From positions 4,597,850 through 4,661,849 of the forward strand of contig NZ_CP017183.1 in the NCBI RefSeq assembly GCF_001729785.1: DNA of 64,000 bases. The letters are read 5' to 3'. Both the position numbers and the translations under genes were made by a program. The notes beneath the pieces are model-generated. The model was not told the origin of the DNA, searched no databases, and was given only the letters and a program-made list of their open reading frames with translations. Shown here piece after piece: positions 35,721 through 47,919 of the stretch (positions within the stretch are counted from its first letter, which is position 1; each line of letters begins with the position of its first letter). Source of the stretch: Enterobacter hormaechei subsp. xiangfangensis. Lineage in GTDB: Bacteria; Pseudomonadota; Gammaproteobacteria; Enterobacterales; Enterobacteriaceae.

Positions 35721-37262
35721 ATGCAACTGAATTCCACCGAAATCAGCGAACTGATCAAGCAGCGCATTGCTCAGTTCAATGTTGTGAGTGAAGCTCACAA
35801 CGAAGGTACTATTGTTTCTGTAAGTGACGGTGTTATCCGCATCCACGGCCTGGCCGATTGTATGCAGGGTGAGATGATTTCCCTGCCGGGTAACCGTTAC
35901 GCTATCGCACTGAACCTGGAGCGCGACTCCGTAGGTGCCGTTGTGATGGGTCCATACGCTGACCTCGCCGAAGGCATGAAGGTTAAGTGTACTGGCCGTA
36001 TTCTTGAAGTGCCGGTTGGCCGTGGCCTGCTGGGTCGCGTTGTTAACACCCTGGGTGCGCCAATCGACGGTAAAGGTCCGGTTGAGCACGATGGCTTCTC
36101 CCCAATCGAAGTTATCGCACCAGGCGTTATCGACCGTCAGTCAGTTGATCAGCCAGTACAGACGGGTTATAAGTCCGTTGATGCCATGATCCCAATCGGT
36201 CGTGGTCAGCGTGAACTGATCATCGGTGACCGTCAGACCGGTAAAACCGCGATGGCAATCGACGCCATCATCAACCAGCGTGACTCCGGCATCAAATGTG
36301 TGTACGTGGCTATCGGCCAGAAAGCGTCCACCATTTCCAACGTGGTTCGTAAACTGGAAGAGCACGGCGCACTGTCTAACACCATCGTTGTGGTAGCAAC
36401 CGCGTCTGAATCTGCTGCACTGCAATACCTGGCACCATACGCCGGTTGCGCAATGGGCGAATACTTCCGTGACCGCGGTGAAGATGCGCTGATCGTATAC
36501 GATGACCTGTCTAAACAGGCTGTTGCTTATCGTCAGGTTTCCCTGCTGCTCCGTCGTCCACCAGGACGTGAAGCATTCCCAGGCGACGTATTCTACCTCC
36601 ACTCTCGTCTGCTGGAGCGTGCTTCCCGCGTTAACGCGGAATACGTCGAGAACTTCACCAAAGGTGAAGTGAAGGGTAAAACAGGTTCTCTGACCGCTCT
36701 GCCGATCATTGAAACCCAGGCGGGTGACGTTTCTGCGTTCGTTCCGACCAACGTAATCTCCATTACCGATGGTCAGATCTTCCTGGAAACCAACCTGTTT
36801 AACTCCGGTATTCGTCCGGCGGTTAACCCGGGTATCTCCGTATCCCGTGTGGGTGGTGCTGCTCAGACCAAGATCATCAAGAAACTGTCCGGTGGTATCC
36901 GTACCGCGCTGGCACAGTATCGTGAACTGGCTGCGTTCTCTCAGTTCGCATCCGATCTGGACGAAGCAACCCGTAAACAGCTGAGCCACGGTCAGAAAGT
37001 GACCGAGCTGCTGAAGCAGAAACAGTACGCGCCAATGTCGGTTGCTCAGCAGGGCCTGGTACTGTTCGCGGCTGAACGCGGTTACCTCGAAGATGTGGAA
37101 CTGGCGAAAATCGGTAGCTTCGAAGCCGCTCTGCTGGCTTACGTCGACCGTGATCACGCTCCGCTGATGCAAGAGATCAACCAGACCGGTGGCTATAACG
37201 ACGAAATCGAAGGCAAGCTGAAAGCTATCCTCGATTCCTTCAAAGCAACCCAATCCTGGTAA
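35721..37262 (+). CDS. atpA: ATP synthase F1 subunit alpha
   Basis: Alpha forms the non-catalytic sites of the alpha3beta3 hexamer. The 513-residue protein has the P-loop GDRQTGKT at 169-176 and the conserved arginine finger in the [18 protein letters not shown] region near 360-376. A 455-codon open frame on the opposite strand is a shadow of the biased codon use here. Confidence 0.99.
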   Translation: MQLNSTEISELIKQRIAQFNVVSEAHNEGTIVSVSDGVIRIHGLADCMQGEMISLPGNRYAIALNLERDSVGAVVMGPYADLAEGMKVKCTGRILEVPVGRGLLGRVVNTLGAPIDGKGPVEHDGFSPIEVIAPGVIDRQSVDQPVQTGYKSVDAMIPIGRGQRELIIGDRQTGKTAMAIDAIINQRDSGIKCVYVAIGQKASTISNVVRKLEEHGALSNTIVVVATASESAALQYLAPYAGCAMGEYFRDRGEDALIVYDDLSKQAVAYRQVSLLLRRPPGREAFPGDVFYLHSRLLERASRVNAEYVENFTKGEVKGKTGSLTALPIIETQAGDVSAFVPTNVISITDGQIFLETNLFNSGIRPAVNPGISVSRVGGAAQTKIIKKLSGGIRTALAQYRELAAFSQFASDLDEATRKQLSHGQKVTELLKQKQYAPMSVAQQGLVLFAAERGYLEDVELAKIGSFEAALLAYVDRDHAPLMQEINQTGGYNDEIEGKLKAILDSFKATQSW

Positions 37263-37313
37263 TCGTCCGGCGGCTTGTCTCAGGACAAGCCGTCTGGCAT
37301 TGAGGAGAAGCTC

Positions 37314-39591
<2,278 letters not shown>

Positions 39592-39611
39592 CGCCTTAAT
39601 CGGAGGGTGAT

Positions 39612-40031
39612 ATGGCAATGACTTACCACCTGGACGTCGTCAGCGCAGAGCAACAAATGTTCTCTGGTCTGGTCGAGAAAATCCAGGTAACGGGTAGTGA
39701 AGGTGAACTGGGTATTTTCCCGGGTCACGCACCGCTGCTCACCGCCATTAAGCCTGGTATGATCCGCATCGTTAAACAGTTCGGTCATGAAGAGTTTATC
39801 TATCTGTCCGGCGGCATTCTTGAAGTGCAGCCAGGCAGTGTGACCGTTCTGGCCGATACCGCTATTCGTGGCCAGGATCTCGACGAAGCGCGAGCCCTGG
39901 AATCGAAGCGTAAGGCTGAAGAGCACATTAACAGCTCTCATGGTGACGTGGATTACGCTCAGGCGTCTGCGGAGCTGGCCAAAGCGATCGCGAAACTGCG
40001 CGTTATCGAGTTGACCAAAAAAGCGATGTAA
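39612..40031 (+). CDS. atpC: ATP synthase F1 subunit epsilon
   Basis: Epsilon binds gamma and the c-ring and can inhibit ATP hydrolysis through its mobile C-terminal helices. The 139-residue protein has the beta-sandwich start [18 protein letters not shown] and the helical hairpin ending [10 protein letters not shown]. Last gene of the operon, followed by a strong terminator. Confidence 0.98.
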   Translation: MAMTYHLDVVSAEQQMFSGLVEKIQVTGSEGELGIFPGHAPLLTAIKPGMIRIVKQFGHEEFIYLSGGILEVQPGSVTVLADTAIRGQDLDEARALESKRKAEEHINSSHGDVDYAQASAELAKAIAKLRVIELTKKAM

Positions 40032-40052
40032 CACCGGCTTGAAAAGCACAAA

Positions 40053-40085
40053 AGCCAGTCTGGATCCCAGGCTGGCTTTTTTTTT
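40053..40085 (+). terminator. atp operon terminator
   Basis: AGCCAG...CTGGCT stem with loop, followed by nine T residues, 20 bases after the atpC stop. Confidence 0.92.
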
Positions 40086-40169
40086 CGGCCTTAATTCATG
40101 ATGAAAAAGATGTAGAATTTTAAGCATCAAACGTTTTTACTTCTCACACAAACTACCGTCAGGATGCGT

Positions 40170-41540
40170 ATGTTAAACAGTGCGATGAGCGTGGTGATCC
40201 TTGCCGCAGGCAAAGGTACCCGCATGTATTCCGATCTGCCTAAAGTGCTCCACACGCTGGCAGGAAAGCCAATGGTTCAGCATGTTATTGATGCAGCGAA
40301 TGAATTAGGCGCCAGCCAGGTGCATCTGGTTTATGGACATGGCGGCGATCTGCTGAAAAAAACGCTGCGTGACGACAATCTCAACTGGGTGCTTCAGGCA
40401 GAACAGCTGGGTACGGGTCATGCAATGCAGCAGGCTGCACCCTTCTTCGCTGATGATGAAGATATCCTGATGCTCTACGGCGACGTCCCGCTGATCTCCG
40501 TTGAAACCCTTACTCGGCTGCGTGAAGCCAAACCGCAGGGTGGCATCGGTTTGTTGACCGTCGTGCTGGACGATCCAACCGGCTATGGCCGCATTACGCG
40601 TGAAAACGGCAACGTGACGGGGATTGTTGAGCATAAAGATGCCACTGACGAACAGCGCCAGATTCAGGAGATCAACACCGGCATCCTGATTGCGAACGGT
40701 GCGGATATGAAGCGCTGGCTGTCCAGACTCAACAATAACAACGCGCAGGGTGAATACTACATCACCGACATCATTGCGATGGCTTACCAGGAAGGGCGTG
40801 AGATTGCTGCCGTTCATCCGGCGCGTATCAGCGAAACGGACGGGGTAAACAACCGTCTCCAGCTTTCCCGTCTTGAGCGTATTTACCAGTCCGAGCAGGC
40901 AGAAAAGCTGTTGCTCGCGGGCGTTATGCTGCGAGATCCGGCGCGTTTCGATCTGCGTGGCACGCTGACCCACGGGCGCGACGTTGTAATAGATACTAAC
41001 GTTATCCTGGAAGGTAACGTCACGCTGGGCAACCGCGTCAAAATCGGCACCGGCTGTGTGATTAAAAACAGCGCGATCGGTGACGACTGCGAAATCAGCC
41101 CGTACAGCGTGGTGGAAGATGCCCATCTTGAGGCGGCCTGTACGATTGGCCCATTTGCGCGTCTGCGCCCGGGCGCTGAGCTGCTGGAAGGTGCTCACGT
41201 AGGTAACTTCGTGGAAATGAAAAAAGCGCGTCTGGGTAAGGGCTCTAAAGCGGGTCATCTGACCTATCTGGGCGATGCGGAAATTGGCGACAACGTAAAC
41301 ATTGGTGCAGGGACGATTACCTGTAACTATGACGGCGCCAATAAGTTTAAAACCATCATTGGTGATGACGTGTTTGTAGGCTCCGATACCCAGCTGGTGG
41401 CGCCTGTTACCGTGGGCAAAGGCGTGACCATTGCCGCCGGGACAACCGTTACGCGCGATGTGGCCGAGAACGAGCTGGTGTTAAGCCGCGTTCCGCAGGT
41501 CAGCAAGCAGGGCTGGAAACGCCCGGTGAAGCAGAAGTAA
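40170..41540 (+). CDS. glmU: Bifunctional UDP-N-acetylglucosamine pyrophosphorylase / glucosamine-1-phosphate acetyltransferase
   Basis: GlmU makes UDP-GlcNAc for peptidoglycan and lipopolysaccharide. The 456-residue protein has the uridyltransferase domain with LAAGKGTRM at 11-19 and Lys25, and from about 250 on a left-handed beta-helix with hexapeptide repeats that holds the acetyltransferase site (His near 363 in [11 protein letters not shown]). The ATG at 40164 is two codons earlier in frame, but AGGA at 40161 is spaced for the ATG at 40170, the E. coli start. glmS follows after a 240-bp gap. Confidence 0.97.
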   Translation: MLNSAMSVVILAAGKGTRMYSDLPKVLHTLAGKPMVQHVIDAANELGASQVHLVYGHGGDLLKKTLRDDNLNWVLQAEQLGTGHAMQQAAPFFADDEDILMLYGDVPLISVETLTRLREAKPQGGIGLLTVVLDDPTGYGRITRENGNVTGIVEHKDATDEQRQIQEINTGILIANGADMKRWLSRLNNNNAQGEYYITDIIAMAYQEGREIAAVHPARISETDGVNNRLQLSRLERIYQSEQAEKLLLAGVMLRDPARFDLRGTLTHGRDVVIDTNVILEGNVTLGNRVKIGTGCVIKNSAIGDDCEISPYSVVEDAHLEAACTIGPFARLRPGAELLEGAHVGNFVEMKKARLGKGSKAGHLTYLGDAEIGDNVNIGAGTITCNYDGANKFKTIIGDDVFVGSDTQLVAPVTVGKGVTIAAGTTVTRDVAENELVLSRVPQVSKQGWKRPVKQK

Positions 41541-41550
41541 CGGATTTATA

Positions 41551-41646
41551 CCCCTCACCCTAACCCTCTCCCCACAGGGGAGAGGGGATTGTTCGGTGCG
41601 GTGTTTTTCTCCCTCGCCCCTTTGGGGAGAGGGCCGGGGTGAGGGG
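41551..41646. repeat. Inverted pair of family A palindromic repeats between glmU and glmS
   Basis: CCCCTCACCCTAACCCTCTCC opens and GGAGAGGGCCGGGGTGAGGGG closes a 96-bp element; each arm itself contains a small palindrome around CCCCACAGGGG or CCCCTTTGGGG. The two arms are inverted copies, the layout called a REPIN or BIME. Confidence 0.85.
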
Positions 41647-41780
41647 ATAACATAATCCTCCCCCCACAAGCAGTACCCATAAAAATAACCCCACTCTCTA
41701 CAAGGCTCGGGGCGCCCGGAAAGGGCAAATACAGGTCAGCGACAACGCATGGCATAACGCCATAATCAGGAAATATAACT

Positions 41781-43610
41781 ATGTGTGGAATTGTTGGCGC
41801 AGTTGCGCAGCGTGATATTGCTGAAATCCTTCTCGAAGGTTTACGTCGTCTGGAATACCGTGGTTACGACTCAGCCGGGCTGGCTGTCGTTGATGCAGAA
41901 GGTCATATGACCCGTCTGCGCCGTCTCGGTAAAGTGCAGATGCTGGCCCAGGCTGCGGAAGAACATCCGCTGCACGGTGGCACCGGTATTGCGCATACCC
42001 GCTGGGCGACCCACGGTGAGCCATCTGAAGGCAACGCACACCCGCATGTGTCTGAACACATCGTGGTCGTGCATAACGGCATTATCGAAAACCACGAACC
42101 GCTGCGTGAAGAACTGAAAGCGCGCGGCTATACCTTCGTCTCTGAAACCGACACCGAAGTGATTGCTCACCTGGTGCACTGGGAGCTGGCAAAGGGCGGT
42201 ACACTGCGTGATGCGGTGCTGCGCGCTATCCCTCAGCTACGTGGTGCTTACGGTACGGTGATCATGGATTCCCGCGACCCGTCCACGCTGCTGGCCGCGC
42301 GTTCCGGTAGTCCGATGGTGATTGGTCTGGGCATGGGTGAAAACTTTATCGCTTCCGACCAGCTGGCGCTGCTGCCGGTTACCCGTCGCTTTATCTTCCT
42401 GGAAGAGGGAGACATTGCCGAGGTGACACGTCGCAGCGTGACCGTATTCGACACAAAAGGCGAGCAGGTTAAGCGTCAGGAGATCGAATCAAACCTGCAA
42501 TACGACGCGGGCGACAAAGGTGCTTACCGTCACTACATGCAGAAAGAGATCTACGAACAGCCAAACGCCATTAAAAACACCCTGACTGGTCGCATCAGCC
42601 ATGGTGAAGTGGATCTGAGCGAGCTGGGCGCCAATGCCAACGAACTGCTGAGCAAAGTCGAGCACATTCAGATCGTGGCCTGCGGCACCTCCTACAACTC
42701 CGGTATGGTCTCTCGCTACTGGTTTGAATCTCTGGCGGGCGTGCCGTGCGACGTAGAAATTGCGTCTGAGTTCCGCTATCGCAAATCTGCCGTACGTCGT
42801 AACAGCCTGATGATCACCCTTTCCCAGTCAGGTGAAACGGCAGATACCCTGGCGGCGCTGCGTCTCTCTAAAGAGCTGGGTTATCTGGGTTCTCTGGCCA
42901 TCTGTAACGTCCCGGGCTCATCGCTGGTGCGTGAATCCGATCTGGCGCTGATGACCAAAGCGGGTACCGAAATCGGCGTGGCCTCCACCAAGGCGTTTAC
43001 CACTCAGCTGACGGTTCTGCTGATGCTGGTGGCGAAACTGGCGCGTCTGAAAGGTGAAGATGCCTCTGTTGAGCATGACATCGTTCACGGTCTGCAGGCG
43101 CTGCCGAGCCGTATTGAGCAGATGCTCTCTCAGGACAAACGCATTGAAGCTCTGGCGGAAGATTTCTCTGACAAACATCACGCCCTGTTCCTGGGCCGTG
43201 GCGATCAGTATCCGATTGCGCTGGAAGGCGCGCTGAAGCTGAAAGAGATCTCTTATATTCACGCTGAAGCCTATGCGGCAGGCGAGCTGAAGCATGGCCC
43301 GCTGGCGCTGATCGATGCGGATATGCCAGTTATCGTGGTGGCACCTAACAACGAACTGCTGGAAAAACTGAAATCTAACATCGAAGAAGTGCGCGCCCGT
43401 GGTGGTGTTCTGTACGTCTTTGCGGATAAAGATGCCGGTTTCGCCAGCAGCGACAACATGCACATCATCGAGATGCCGCATGTGGAAGAGGTGATTGCGC
43501 CGATCTTCTACACCGTACCGCTGCAACTGCTGGCTTATCACGTCGCGCTGATCAAGGGCACCGACGTAGACCAGCCACGTAACCTGGCGAAGTCCGTCAC
43601 CGTAGAATAA
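41781..43610 (+). CDS. glmS: Glutamine--fructose-6-phosphate aminotransferase (GlcN-6-P synthase)
   Basis: GlmS makes glucosamine-6-phosphate from fructose-6-phosphate and glutamine, the first step of amino-sugar synthesis. The 609-residue protein has the N-terminal nucleophile MCGIVGA (Cys2 before Met removal), the glutaminase residues in HTRWATHG, and two SIS domains with CGTSYNSG and SQSGETADT. The last codons ([10 protein letters not shown]) form the TnsD recognition part of attTn7. In enterobacteria the glmUS transcript is processed near the glmU stop and glmS translation is raised by the GlmZ sRNA; the repeat at 41551-41646 lies in that spacer. Confidence 0.98.
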   Translation: MCGIVGAVAQRDIAEILLEGLRRLEYRGYDSAGLAVVDAEGHMTRLRRLGKVQMLAQAAEEHPLHGGTGIAHTRWATHGEPSEGNAHPHVSEHIVVVHNGIIENHEPLREELKARGYTFVSETDTEVIAHLVHWELAKGGTLRDAVLRAIPQLRGAYGTVIMDSRDPSTLLAARSGSPMVIGLGMGENFIASDQLALLPVTRRFIFLEEGDIAEVTRRSVTVFDTKGEQVKRQEIESNLQYDAGDKGAYRHYMQKEIYEQPNAIKNTLTGRISHGEVDLSELGANANELLSKVEHIQIVACGTSYNSGMVSRYWFESLAGVPCDVEIASEFRYRKSAVRRNSLMITLSQSGETADTLAALRLSKELGYLGSLAICNVPGSSLVRESDLALMTKAGTEIGVASTKAFTTQLTVLLMLVAKLARLKGEDASVEHDIVHGLQALPSRIEQMLSQDKRIEALAEDFSDKHHALFLGRGDQYPIALEGALKLKEISYIHAEAYAAGELKHGPLALIDADMPVIVVAPNNELLEKLKSNIEEVRARGGVLYVFADKDAGFASSDNMHIIEMPHVEEVIAPIFYTVPLQLLAYHVALIKGTDVDQPRNLAKSVTVE

Positions 43611-43637
43611 TCTCCAGCCTACCCGAGGCTGCCAGTA
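43580..43637 (+). other. attTn7: attTn7 site, unoccupied
   Basis: The glmS 3' end keeps the bases recognised by TnsD in E. coli, and the usual insertion point 25 bases past the stop (about 43635) falls in the glmS hairpin loop. No Tn7 end (TGTGGGCGG) is seen there. Confidence 0.6.
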
Positions 43638-43650
43638 TTCTGGCAGCCTC
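43625..43650 (+). terminator. glmS terminator hairpin
   Basis: GAGGCTGCCA and TGGCAGCCTC form a 10-bp stem with a six-base loop; the following T-rich run is interrupted, so termination strength is uncertain. Confidence 0.65.
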
Positions 43651-44038
43651 ATAGCCCTCCCCTCAGCGATTATTTCTTTTTATCGCAACCTGTTTCTTTT
43701 TTCATTTTTTCTTACATTTTTGCTCTATCTGCTCATTTCACCTATGTCTGCTTAAAAAAGAATCTGATTTAGCTATGACAAAGAAAAGATATTGATAAAT
43801 TCTTAAAAAAATAGAGAAGAGATATCAATAGCATTTTTTAATTATGTTTTGTTCTTATTTTTAAGGGTTTTTTTATTTTTAATTTTTATTGTTCCATTTT
43901 AAAGATATTTCATGTGGGAAAACATATTTGTCATAGAGCAGGAATGAACTGTACTATCGCCACGCTTTAAAGGATGGTGTGTTTTATTTGAATGTATAAA
44001 TGAGACGCATACAAATAATGTAAATTATGGAGAGTTTC
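43651..44038 (+). other. Very AT-rich region upstream of the fimbrial operon
   Basis: 388 bp of A and T tracts with no gene. An 8-bp inverted repeat TATTGATA (43790-43797) / TATCAATA (43823-43830) is the only clear structure. TATAAA at 43995-44000 is a possible -10 without a good -35. No fimS-type invertible element and no recombinase gene is seen. Such DNA is a typical H-NS target (inference). Confidence 0.55.
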
Positions 44039-44617
44039 ATGAAATTAAACGTTATAGCCACTTCACTGGTTTTATCTTCCGTCCTGTTTTCAGGTGCGAC
44101 ATTAGCGGCTGACGGTACTGTTCATTTCCGTGGCGAGGTGATTGATTCTACTTGTACAGTCACGACTGATACCAGTAATCAGACTGTTAATATTGGTCGT
44201 GTATCGGTAAAAACCTTCGCGGGTATTGATTCCACCGCGTCTGTTAAAGATTTCCACATCCGTCTGGAAGGCTGCCCGGCAACCTATACTGAGGCGGCGG
44301 TACGCTTTGACGGGACGGAAGATAAAGATACCATCGGTAAAGGTTATCTTTCAATCGGTACGCCGGTGAACGAAGACGGTACGGACGGTGAGTTCACTGG
44401 CAGCGGCGACGCCATTGCGGCGACGGGCGTGGCGATAAAACTGTTCAACCTGAGCGATGATACCGCGATCCCTTTGTATAACAATTCTAAATACGTTGCC
44501 ATTGCAGATGGTAAAGCGGATATGGGATTCAAGGCGAAATTCGTCCAGACTCTGGCAACAGTGACTCCGGGTACTGCGAATGCTGACTCTCAGTTTACTA
44601 TTGAATACTTGAAATAA
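44039..44617 (+). CDS. Type 1-like major fimbrial subunit
   Basis: This is the pilin of a chaperone-usher fimbria. The 192-residue precursor has a 23-residue signal peptide (MKLNVIATSL... ending GATLA-A), two cysteines at 39 and 79 that form the usual disulfide, and a C-terminal beta-zipper segment FTIEYLK with the penultimate-region tyrosine used for chaperone binding. The ATG 12 bases upstream (44027) is part of a GGAGAG ribosome site, so I start at 44039. A 71-base gap before the chaperone gene has no terminator. It resembles LpfA/FimA pilins, but not closely enough by eye to name it. Confidence 0.9.
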   Translation: MKLNVIATSLVLSSVLFSGATLAADGTVHFRGEVIDSTCTVTTDTSNQTVNIGRVSVKTFAGIDSTASVKDFHIRLEGCPATYTEAAVRFDGTEDKDTIGKGYLSIGTPVNEDGTDGEFTGSGDAIAATGVAIKLFNLSDDTAIPLYNNSKYVAIADGKADMGFKAKFVQTLATVTPGTANADSQFTIEYLK

Positions 44618-44688
44618 TCAGCGGTTATGGATTCGGAGCCTGTTAAGAACTTATTTACAGGCTCCTTTATATATAAGGACATTGGATT

Positions 44689-45372
44689 ATGCCAGGGCGT
44701 ATAGTGAATGTATTATTAGCGTGTTGTCTTACGGGTATTTCTACAATGGCATCGGCAGGTGTGGTTATCGGTGGCACACGAGTGGTTTATTCGAGTGATA
44801 AATCCGACGCAACCATTACTGTCAAAAATAACGAAGCGGCTATCCCTTATCTTATTCAAACATGGGTTGACCCCTTCAGTAATACAGGAACCGCGAAAAA
44901 ACCACCGTTTACCGTCATTCCACCGGTATCTCGTCTGGAGGCTGGGCAGGAAAAAATTCTGCGCATTATGAAAACCGAGGGCAATTTACCGCAGGATCGG
45001 GAGTCGGTGTTCTGGCTGAACATCAAAAATATTCCCCCGGCGAGCAATAAGCCGAACGCGATGGAAATCGCCATTAAGACACGTATCAAGCTGATCTGGC
45101 GTCCGGCCTCGTTGAACATTACCCCGGAGCGCGCCGCCACGCAGGTGAAGTGGCACAGAGAAAATCGGCAGCTGGTAGTTGAAAATCCCACGCCGCTAAA
45201 TATCAACGTTATGAATGTGACAGTGGACGGCAAAGATGTGCCGCTCAATATCGTCCATCCCTTTGAAACCCTGCGTTTACCCTTACCGGAAGGCGTGAAT
45301 GGCCATGCGCTGGTTTGGCGGTATGTGAATGATTTCGGTGCGATTAGTCAGGATTTAAAAGCAGCGCTTTAA
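44689..45372 (+). CDS. Periplasmic fimbrial chaperone (PapD/FimC family)
   Basis: The chaperone caps pilin subunits by donor-strand complementation and delivers them to the usher. The 227-residue precursor has a 23-residue signal peptide ending MASA. Mature Arg8 (R31, in GGTRVVY) and mature Lys111 (K134, in TRIKLIWRP) are the two residues that anchor subunit C-termini. The short F1-G1 loop region RLEAGQEKILRIM is of the FGS type used for adhesive fimbriae. It lies between pilin and usher genes. Confidence 0.93.
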   Translation: MPGRIVNVLLACCLTGISTMASAGVVIGGTRVVYSSDKSDATITVKNNEAAIPYLIQTWVDPFSNTGTAKKPPFTVIPPVSRLEAGQEKILRIMKTEGNLPQDRESVFWLNIKNIPPASNKPNAMEIAIKTRIKLIWRPASLNITPERAATQVKWHRENRQLVVENPTPLNINVMNVTVDGKDVPLNIVHPFETLRLPLPEGVNGHALVWRYVNDFGAISQDLKAAL

Positions 45373-45390
45373 GCAAAGGATGGTTTATTT

Positions 45391-47910
45391 ATGGAGTGTT
45401 ACCGTATTTTCATCGCGCTTGCTTCCGGGATGGTGCTTGGTTTATCCGGCGAGGTGGCCGCGAGGGATATGTTTAACCCTGCGCTGCTTGAAATCGATCA
45501 TCCGGTGGACGTGGATATCCACCAGTTTAATCGCGCGAACAGTCTGCCTGCCGGGAACTATAAGGTCAGCATCTATGTAAACGGCGAATATGTTGACCGC
45601 CGGGAGGTGACCTTTTTCGAAGATACTGCCACCAGCAACCTGCATCCTTGCTTCTCAGACATCAAAACCGTGCTCGCTGAGCTTGGGGTCAAAGTGGCGG
45701 CTATCAAGGCCCTTAACGACATAGATGACAAAGCCTGTCTGGACCCCGCGCCGCTCGTTCCTGGCTCAACCTGGACGTTTGATACGGATAAACTCCAGCT
45801 TAACGTCACGTTGCCGCAAATCTATATTGATGTATCGGCGCGCGGCTATATCAATCCCTCACGCTGGGATGAGGGCATCAATGCGCTGATGGTGAACTAC
45901 GATTTTTCCGGCTCCAGCACGGTGCATTCGAACGAGGATGATAACAACGATTTTTATTATCTGAACCTGCGCAACGGTGCCAACCTGGGGGCATGGCGTT
46001 TACGTAACTACAGTACGCTAAACGTGACCGATGGCGAGTCTTCGTATCATTCGATCAATACCTATTTACAGCGCGATATCGCCGCGTTACGCAGCCAAAT
46101 TATGCTGGGGGATACATGGACCGCAAGCGACGTGTTTGACAGCACGCAACTGCGAGGGATGCGTCTCTACACGGATGATGACATGCTGCCTTCGAGCCTG
46201 ACGGGGTTTGCGCCAGTGGTTCGCGGCGTGGCGAAAAGCAATGCGACCGTGATTGTGCGGCAAAACGGTTACATCATTTACCAGTCTGCCGTACCGCAGG
46301 GAGCGTTTGCGCTCAAGGATTTAAACACCACCAATTCGGGTGGCGATCTGGATGTTACCATCAAAGAAGAGGATGGCAGCGAGCAACATTTTACCCAGCC
46401 TTACGCCTCACTGGCGATCCTGAAGCGTGAAGACCAAACCGATGTCGATATCAGCGCGGGTGAACTGCGCGATCAAAACGATTTTCAGCCGACCGTTTTT
46501 CAGGCGCAGGTGTTACACGGTTTTCCTGCGGGTATTACCCTCTACGGGGGCGTGCAGGGAACCAGCGATTACACCTCCGCCGCGCTTGGCGTGGGGAAAG
46601 ATATGGGTTCGCTGGGCGCCCTTTCGCTGGACGTAACGCATGCCCGCTCGCGGTTTGAGGACGATGACGAAAGCGGGCAATCTTACCGTTTTCTCTATTC
46701 CAAACGTTTTGATGAAACGAACACAACGTTTCGGCTGGTGGGCTACCGCTACTCCACAGAGGGCTACTACACCCTGAACGAATGGGCGTCCCGGCAGAAT
46801 AACGAGAGCGACTTCTGGACGACAGGTAACCGCCGTAGCCGTCTGGAGGGAACATGGACGCAGACCTTTGGCGACGGGATGGGAAATATTTATCTTACCC
46901 TTAGCCGCCAGCAGTACTGGAAGACGGATGAAGTCGAGCGGCTGGTGCAGCTGGGCTACAGCAATAGCTGGCGCGCTATTTCCTGGAACGTCTCCTGGAA
47001 CTACACCGATTCACTCACCTCGGCCCAAAATAGCACCGACACTGACGTCAGCGACAGTCAGGGCAGCGAACAGATTTTTATGCTCTCCCTCTCCATACCG
47101 TTGTCAGGCTGGCTGCATGACAGCTACGTCAACTATGGGTACACCCAAAACAACCACGGAAAAGGGATGCACCAGGTGGGGCTGAGCGGTAACGCGCTGG
47201 ATGCGCACAACCTCTCCTGGAACGTTCAGCAGTCTTACGATGCGGATAACGAAGATTACAACAACAGCGCAGGGGTGGGCTATGACGGCACCTATGGTTC
47301 GGTAAACGCCAGTTACGACTATACCCAGGACAACCAGCGCCTCAACTATGGAATGAAGGGCGGGATTCTGGCCCACAGCGATGGCATAACTTTCTCTCAG
47401 GAACTGGGGGAAACCGTCGCGCTGGTTAAAGCCCCGGGAGCTTCCGGCCTGGCGCTGGAGAATGGTACGGGTAAGGCGACGGACTGGCGCGGCTATACGG
47501 TACAGACGCAGCTCAACGCCTACGATGAAAACAGAGTGGAGATCGACAGCGATTACTTTGCGAAGGCCAACGTCGAAATCGACAACAGTATCCTCAGCGT
47601 TATCCCGACGCGCGGCGCGGTGGTACGGGCGGAGTTTGTCACTCACGTGGGCTATCGCGTCCTGTTCAATGTGCGGCAGAAGAGTGGCAAACCGGTGCCG
47701 TTTGGCGCCATGGCCTCGGCTGATTTACCCCACGGCAGCGTAACCGGCATTGTGGGCGAAAATGGCGAGCTTTATCTGTCCGGCATGCCGGAAGAGGGGG
47801 CGTTTGTCCTGAAGTGGGGCGCAGATAACACGATGACCTGCCCGGTTAACTACCACTTTACCCCGCCAGAAGGCGTCGAACTGATACAAATATCGGCAGT
47901 ATGCCAATAG
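45391..47910 (+). CDS. Outer membrane fimbrial usher
   Basis: The usher is the outer membrane assembly pore for the fimbria. The 839-residue precursor has a 24-residue signal peptide (ending EVAA) and a mature start RDMFNPALLEID typical of FimD/LpfC N-domains. A plug region with GFAPVVRGVAKSNATVIVRQNG interrupts the 24-strand barrel, and the C-terminal domain ends with two cysteines (TCPVNY... AVCQ). AAGGA at 45375-45379 is the ribosome site. Length is normal and the frame is intact. Confidence 0.94.
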   Translation: MECYRIFIALASGMVLGLSGEVAARDMFNPALLEIDHPVDVDIHQFNRANSLPAGNYKVSIYVNGEYVDRREVTFFEDTATSNLHPCFSDIKTVLAELGVKVAAIKALNDIDDKACLDPAPLVPGSTWTFDTDKLQLNVTLPQIYIDVSARGYINPSRWDEGINALMVNYDFSGSSTVHSNEDDNNDFYYLNLRNGANLGAWRLRNYSTLNVTDGESSYHSINTYLQRDIAALRSQIMLGDTWTASDVFDSTQLRGMRLYTDDDMLPSSLTGFAPVVRGVAKSNATVIVRQNGYIIYQSAVPQGAFALKDLNTTNSGGDLDVTIKEEDGSEQHFTQPYASLAILKREDQTDVDISAGELRDQNDFQPTVFQAQVLHGFPAGITLYGGVQGTSDYTSAALGVGKDMGSLGALSLDVTHARSRFEDDDESGQSYRFLYSKRFDETNTTFRLVGYRYSTEGYYTLNEWASRQNNESDFWTTGNRRSRLEGTWTQTFGDGMGNIYLTLSRQQYWKTDEVERLVQLGYSNSWRAISWNVSWNYTDSLTSAQNSTDTDVSDSQGSEQIFMLSLSIPLSGWLHDSYVNYGYTQNNHGKGMHQVGLSGNALDAHNLSWNVQQSYDADNEDYNNSAGVGYDGTYGSVNASYDYTQDNQRLNYGMKGGILAHSDGITFSQELGETVALVKAPGASGLALENGTGKATDWRGYTVQTQLNAYDENRVEIDSDYFAKANVEIDNSILSVIPTRGAVVRAEFVTHVGYRVLFNVRQKSGKPVPFGAMASADLPHGSVTGIVGENGELYLSGMPEEGAFVLKWGADNTMTCPVNYHFTPPEGVELIQISAVCQ

Positions 47911-47919
47911 GGAAATAAG

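Noticed and set aside
43790..43830. Inverted repeat as a fim-type phase switch
   Set aside because: Only 8 bp arms 25 bp apart and no tyrosine recombinase gene nearby.
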